From assembly GCF_045291395.1 (NCBI RefSeq), contig NZ_CP152342.1:558001-622000 (forward strand): 64,000 bases of DNA, given 5' to 3'. The stretch's first letter is position 1; each line of letters opens with the position of its first letter. The notes beneath the pieces are model-generated. The model was not told where the DNA came from, did no database searches, and saw only the letters and a list, made by a program, of their open reading frames with translations. Source of the DNA: MR-S7 sp000400995 (GTDB taxonomy: Bacteria > Pseudomonadota > Gammaproteobacteria > Burkholderiales > Burkholderiaceae_C). The translations under genes were made by a program, and so were the position numbers. This document shows, piece after piece, positions 60,303-64,000 of the stretch.

Positions 60303-61253
60303 TTATTGCGGTTCCAGCCCCGCGTTGCGGAAGACCTGGGCCCACTTGGCGATGTCGCCGGCGATGAGGCGGCCGAATGCCTCTGCGGACGAAGGCGTAG
60401 CGGTCAGGCCCGCGGTCTCGAAGCGTTTCTTGACGGCGGGATCGGCCAGCACGTCCTGCAGTGCTTCATTGACGCGCTGGACGATGGGCACCGGCATGCC
60501 TGCGGGCCCGGCCATGCCGAACCAGACCGTGAGGTCGTATTCGGGCAGCCCGGCTTCGGCCAGCGATGGGACCTCGGGAGCGAGGGGCGAGCGGGTACGG
60601 GAGGTCACGCCCAGCGCCGTGACCCGGCCGGCGCGTGCCTGCTGCAAGCCGTTGACGAGGTCGGCGATGGTGAAGTGGATGACACCGCCCACCAGGTCCG
60701 TCATGGCTTGCGGAACGCCCTTGTAGGGCACCGCCAGGGCCTGGAACTTGCCCATGGAGACGACCTGGGCCGCGCACAGCTGCGAACTGCCCGAGCCGTA
60801 GCCGTACGAGAGCTTGCCGGGGTTGGCGCGGCCATAGTCCACGAGCTCCTGCAGGTTCTTGACCGGCAGGGACTTGCTGGCCACGAGCATGAACGGCGCA
60901 TCGGCGATCGTGCCGACGGGCGTGAAGTCCCTGCGTGGGTCGTAGGGCAGCGACTTGAAGGCGCTGACGTTGCTGGCACCCGTGCTCACACCCACCATGA
61001 ACAACGTGTAGCCGTCGGGCGCGGCCTTGACCGCGGACGCCGTGCCGACGATGCCGTTGGCGCCCGCCTGGTTGTCGATCACGACGGGTTGGCCCAGCCG
61101 CGCCGCCATGCCGTCACCCAGTGCCCGGGCAACCACGTCGGTGATGCTGCCGGCGGGGAAGGGCACCACGAGGCGGATGGGTTTTTCGGGATAGGCCGCG
61201 AGGGCGCAGAAAGGCAGCGCGCACAGCAGCGCTGCAACGAGTCGTCGCTTCAT
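60303..61253 (-). CDS. Tripartite tricarboxylate transporter substrate-binding protein (Bug family)
   Basis: A 316-residue periplasmic protein with a signal peptide (RRLVAALLCALPFCALA). Bug motifs: KPIRLVVPFPAGSITDVVAR, QPVVIDNQAGANGIVGTASA and APDGYTLFMVGVSTGASNVS. The ATG at 61253 starts the signal peptide; the longer frame to 61295 does not. Sequence features differ enough from the 58632 protein that it is not a recent duplicate. Part of the same minus-strand catabolic set. Confidence 0.93.
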   Translation of the reverse strand: MKRRLVAALLCALPFCALAAYPEKPIRLVVPFPAGSITDVVARALGDGMAARLGQPVVIDNQAGANGIVGTASAVKAAPDGYTLFMVGVSTGASNVSAFKSLPYDPRRDFTPVGTIADAPFMLVASKSLPVKNLQELVDYGRANPGKLSYGYGSGSSQLCAAQVVSMGKFQALAVPYKGVPQAMTDLVGGVIHFTIADLVNGLQQARAGRVTALGVTSRTRSPLAPEVPSLAEAGLPEYDLTVWFGMAGPAGMPVPIVQRVNEALQDVLADPAVKKRFETAGLTATPSSAEAFGRLIAGDIAKWAQVFRNAGLEPQ

Positions 61254-61310
61254 GTCGTGTCTCCTTCGGAATGTTGTGGAGGGGCGCTGCCGCACTCCTC
61301 TCGGGATCGA

Positions 61311-62198
61311 TCAGGCCGGGCTGCTGCCTAACTGCACGCCCGCCCATTGCTCGATGTGGCGGATGGGGTAGACGTTGTCCTTGCCGCCGTCGCCCTGCGA
61401 GATCGCGAAGGCGAGGAACTGCCGTGCGGCGGGGTTCACCTGCATCGGGACGCCGAGCTTCTCGGCCTCGTCCATGCACATCTTCACGTCCTTGTGCAGC
61501 AGCTCGGTGGTGAAGCGCAGGGGGAAGCTGCGGTCGAGCACGCACTGGGGGATGCGTTCCAGGGTGGCGAAGGAGCGGCCGCTGGAGACGTTGATGACGT
61601 CCAGCATGGTCTTGGGGGCCAGGCCGGCCTTGACGCCGTAGACCAGCGCCTCGCAACTGGCCACCATGCTGGTGGCGTAGAGCGTGTTGTTGATGATCTT
61701 CACGGTCTGGCCCAGGCTCGGGTCCGCGCCCAGGTAGAAGACGTTCTTGCCCAGCACGCGCAGCAGCGGCTCGACGGCCTGGTAGGTGGCTTCGGGGCCG
61801 GCGGCCATCACGGCGAGCGTGCCTTTCTCCGCCGCCACGGTGCCACCGCTGACCGGGGCGCCGACAAGGGCAATGCCGCGTGCGCCCAGCAGTGCGGCGA
61901 TCTCATGCGTGGCCGAGGGGCCGGTTGTTGAAAGGTCGACCACGGTCTTCACGGCGCTGCCCTGGGCCACCTCGGCGGCCACTTCGGCCACGATGCGCGG
62001 CAGGGGCAGGCACAGCAGCACGGTGTCGACCTGCGAGGCGAGTTCGCGAGCGCTGGGGGCGATGCTCGCGCCCTGGGCGGCCAGCCGCTGCTGTGCGGCG
62101 GGGTTGCTGTCGTGCACCACCAGGGCATGGCCCGCAGCCAGGAGGCGCGTTGCGAAATGGATGCCGATGTTGCCGACGCCGATGAGTCCGATCTTCAT
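61311..62198 (-). CDS. NAD(P)-dependent beta-hydroxyacid dehydrogenase (HIBADH/6PGDH-like)
   Basis: A 295-residue enzyme of the 3-hydroxyisobutyrate/tartronate semialdehyde reductase family. The N terminus MKIGLIGVGNIGIHFATRLL is the cofactor loop; DLSTTGPSATHE and GAPVSGGTVAAEKGTLAVMA bind substrate; the catalytic Lys is in TVKIINNTLYATSM. GKDNVYPIRHIEQWAG near the end is less common. It oxidises or reduces a short beta-hydroxyacid. It lies between LysR and Bug genes, in line with a carboxylate degradation set. Confidence 0.9.
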   Translation of the reverse strand: MKIGLIGVGNIGIHFATRLLAAGHALVVHDSNPAAQQRLAAQGASIAPSARELASQVDTVLLCLPLPRIVAEVAAEVAQGSAVKTVVDLSTTGPSATHEIAALLGARGIALVGAPVSGGTVAAEKGTLAVMAAGPEATYQAVEPLLRVLGKNVFYLGADPSLGQTVKIINNTLYATSMVASCEALVYGVKAGLAPKTMLDVINVSSGRSFATLERIPQCVLDRSFPLRFTTELLHKDVKMCMDEAEKLGVPMQVNPAARQFLAFAISQGDGGKDNVYPIRHIEQWAGVQLGSSPA

Positions 62199-62348
62199 GG
62201 TGGATGCAGTCTCCTGTTGAGGGTTTGGAGCACCGTGGCGAAGGCCCAGTGCATGGACTGCGATCCTAGGAGCCGGCGTATACCGTGGCGAGTGCTGTTT
62301 CGGGGATGGGATATAGCTTTGTGTTAATCCCTCCCGGGGCGCAGCCTG

Positions 62349-63230
62349 CTACGCGGCAGCCATGAGGATGTCGATGAACTTGTCCGCGTGGTTCCTGTGC
62401 AGATCGAACACGGAGCGCACGATGCTGGGCGTCAGCCGTATCTCATCGGCCAGCGGCAGCACCTGCAGGTCGTCCCACGCGACGCCAGCGACCGTGAACT
62501 GGTCCACCATCGCGACGCCTGCACCCGCACGCACCAGGGAGCACGCCACGTCGGTCTGGTGGATGTCGATGCGCGAGGCCAGGGTGACCCCGGCTTTGCG
62601 GAATGCGGCCGATACCAGCTGCCCGAAGGGAATGGACGGGTGGTGGGCGATGAGCGGGTAGGCGGCCAGTGCGGCAATGCTGACCGATGGCTGCTGGGTG
62701 AGTTCGTGTCCGCGCGGGACGATACAGACCATGCGTCCTTCGGTGAAGGGCTGGACGGTCAGGTTGGGGTGTTCCAGGGGGAGGACGGAGACGGCCAGAT
62801 CGACCTTGTTGCTCAGGACCTCCTGGGCCATTCCGTTGAGCAAGGTGGTGTGGTAGTTGATGCGGATGTTGGGGTAGCGCTGCACGAAGCGCGTGATGGC
62901 GCCCGCCAGGAGGCTGTGGCTGAGGCAGGGGCTGCCCGCGATGTTCAGCGTTCCGGTGGGGCCCTGCGTGAGGCCCCGGGCGAAATCGTCGACGCGCAGC
63001 GCGTGCTGGTAGAAGTCATCGACCTCGCGGAACAGCGCCTCGCCTTCGGGCGTCGGGACAAGCTTGCCCTTGACCCGGTTGAACAGTTGCAGCCCCAGGG
63101 TCTGTTCCGTGTGCGAGACGATGCGGCTGACCGCAGGCTGCGACGTGAACAGCAGCTTGGCTGCGCCGTTGATGGAGCCCGTGAGCATGACGGCACGGAA
63201 GACTTCCATTTGCCGAAGTCTGAATTTCAT
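62349..63230 (-). CDS. LysR family transcriptional regulator
   Basis: A 293-residue regulator. The winged helix-turn-helix is MKFRLRQMEVFRAVMLTGSI followed by NGAAKLLFTSQPAVSRIVSH and LGLQLFNRVKGKLVPTPEGE. The C-terminal co-inducer domain shows the usual LTVQPFTEGRMVCIVPRGHE. It is close to the GbpR/opine-type branch in its N terminus (RQMEVFRAVM). It lies upstream of the 6PGDH-like gene on the same strand, with a 150-base gap, and probably controls the minus-strand catabolic genes around it. Confidence 0.92.
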   Translation of the reverse strand: MKFRLRQMEVFRAVMLTGSINGAAKLLFTSQPAVSRIVSHTEQTLGLQLFNRVKGKLVPTPEGEALFREVDDFYQHALRVDDFARGLTQGPTGTLNIAGSPCLSHSLLAGAITRFVQRYPNIRINYHTTLLNGMAQEVLSNKVDLAVSVLPLEHPNLTVQPFTEGRMVCIVPRGHELTQQPSVSIAALAAYPLIAHHPSIPFGQLVSAAFRKAGVTLASRIDIHQTDVACSLVRAGAGVAMVDQFTVAGVAWDDLQVLPLADEIRLTPSIVRSVFDLHRNHADKFIDILMAAA

Positions 63231-63321
63231 GGAGCCTCTGGAGAGCCTGGTACGGCATTCGATCTGCGAAGGGGATGGGATTGTTCCATCAAGGCCGAAC
63301 GCCGATCAATGACGCGACGGG

Positions 63322-64000
63322 CTAGGAGGGGAAACCATAGAGCCGTGCCGGGTTGTCCACCAGGAGGCGCCGGCGCAGCCCGGCGTCCGGCACCCACCGC
63401 GCCAGCAGGTTGAGGAGCGCGCCTGTATCGGGCATGGCCTCCACGTTGACGTGGGGCCAGTCGCTGCCCCACAGCATGCGCTCCGGCGCCGTGTCCAGCA
63501 GGCGCCGGGCGATCGCGGTGGTGGCGTCCAGCCGGTCCGGCGGCACTCCCATGCGGTAGGCCGCCGAGAGCTTGACCCACCAGCCGTGGTCGCGCACCAG
63601 TTCGCACAGGGTGCGGAAGCCTTTGCCCTCCAGGTCGTCGCCCACATGCATGTCGCCCATGTGGTCCACCACCCCCGGCACGGGCAGGCGCGACAGCATG
63701 GGCAGCAGCCCCGGCAGGTCGCGCACGTGCATCAGGAACTGCAGGTGCCAGCCCAGCGGTGCGACGAGGTCGGCGATGGCCTCCACCTGGTCGTAGCCCA
63801 CGCCGCCCTTGAGAAGTGTGTTGATGCGCACCCCGCGCACGCCCAGGGCGTGCATGTCCTCCAGTGCCGCGCGGGACACGGAGCGGTCGACCACGGCCAC
63901 GCCGCGCAGGCGCTGCGGGTGGCGCTCCAGGGTGGCCAGCATGCACCGGTTGTCGGTGCCGTAGGTGCTGATCTGCACCAGCACCCCGCGCTGCATGCCC
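63322..64000 (-). CDS. Amidohydrolase (TIM-barrel, dicarboxylate lactonase-like), 5' end beyond window
   Basis: The C-terminal 226 or so residues of a metal-dependent hydrolase of the amidohydrolase-2 family. VLVQISTYGTDNRCMLATLE, LHALGVRG-like MHALGVRGVRINTL, GVVDHMGDMHVG (metal-site His) and the late motif MLWGSDWPHVN (catalytic Asp, about 50 residues from the end) are typical of 2-pyrone-4,6-dicarboxylate lactonase and relatives. It ends ARLYGFPS. The start codon lies beyond the right edge. Likely part of the aromatic or carboxylate catabolism genes to its left. Confidence 0.85.
   Translation of the reverse strand, partial: GMQRGVLVQISTYGTDNRCMLATLERHPQRLRGVAVVDRSVSRAALEDMHALGVRGVRINTLLKGGVGYDQVEAIADLVAPLGWHLQFLMHVRDLPGLLPMLSRLPVPGVVDHMGDMHVGDDLEGKGFRTLCELVRDHGWWVKLSAAYRMGVPPDRLDATTAIARRLLDTAPERMLWGSDWPHVNVEAMPDTGALLNLLARWVPDAGLRRRLLVDNPARLYGFPS

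Overview
The window is about 64 kb of GC-rich DNA with tightly packed genes, short ATGA overlaps and few long gaps. Gene content and protein flavour point to a betaproteobacterium of the Comamonadaceae, close to Acidovorax, Alicycliphilus or Diaphorobacter. Supporting signs are the rpsP-rimM-trmD-rplS order, several periplasmic tricarboxylate-type (Bug) binding proteins, and a dispersed repeat reading roughly AATAGCTG..AGCGCTTG..AAGCGCTGGAGSCCGATTT that I recall from comamonad genomes. There are no rRNA genes, no CRISPR array and no prophage. I saw one tRNA (Lys-CTT).

Layout. 1-2000: DUF488 (partial), a GFA-family protein and rarA. 2000-5900: a structured leader followed by livHMGF (branched-chain amino acid ABC transporter, no livK here). 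5900-10000: DUF486, an outer-membrane barrel, DUF47-pit phosphate uptake, TM2 and GNAT proteins. 10000-12300: the rpsP-rimM-trmD-rplS operon, with an apparent frameshift at the rimM 5' end. 12300-15230: a NUDIX hydrolase, a CobD/CbiB-like protein and hisC. 15296-17314: an SGNH acyltransferase of visibly lower GC. 17300-24240: an rsgA-PCD-M48 operon, orn, a DEAD-box helicase and a GGDEF protein, then a 275-bp MITE-like element. 24500-33430: an MFS efflux pump, a copper chaperone, and the TonB receptor / periplasmic CobN-like chelatase / ExbB-like / DUF2149 cluster. 33430-37100: two small stress-type genes, and a Bug protein with a TfdA-type dioxygenase divergent from an IclR regulator. 37100-45430: a PqqU-like PQQ receptor (frameshifted), a sorbosone-dehydrogenase-family quinoprotein, and a cytochrome oxidase with three cytochrome c proteins or domains. 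45430-48020: an infA leader with a small ORF, infA, tRNA-Lys and guaC. 48180-53100: a secreted unknown, a Bug protein, a fused scar of two truncated genes, and a UvrD-type helicase. 53000-64000: an all-minus catabolic region (YdiJ-type flavoprotein, frameshifted ALDH, 2-hydroxyacid dehydrogenase, two Bug proteins, DUF1185, 6PGDH-like dehydrogenase, LysR, amidohydrolase).

Two groups of genes stand out as systems. In the first, an outer-membrane receptor is followed by a chelatase large subunit that carries a signal peptide and a C-terminal membrane anchor, with its own ExbB-like/DUF2149 pair and no AAA+ chelatase partner. This layout fits periplasmic handling of a metal-tetrapyrrole (a HmuS-like arrangement). 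In the second, a PQQ receptor, a PQQ-type dehydrogenase and an oxidase with c-type cytochromes lie in one direction. They look like a self-contained periplasmic oxidation chain that scavenges its cofactor.

Three genes (rimM, the PqqU-like receptor, ALDH) each lack one base in a homopolymer. Either the assembly has systematic homopolymer errors or these are recent lesions; the sequence alone cannot decide. The dispersed repeat lies between genes, appears inside three coding regions, and in one case seems to supply the ribosome binding site and TTG start of the CobN-like gene.
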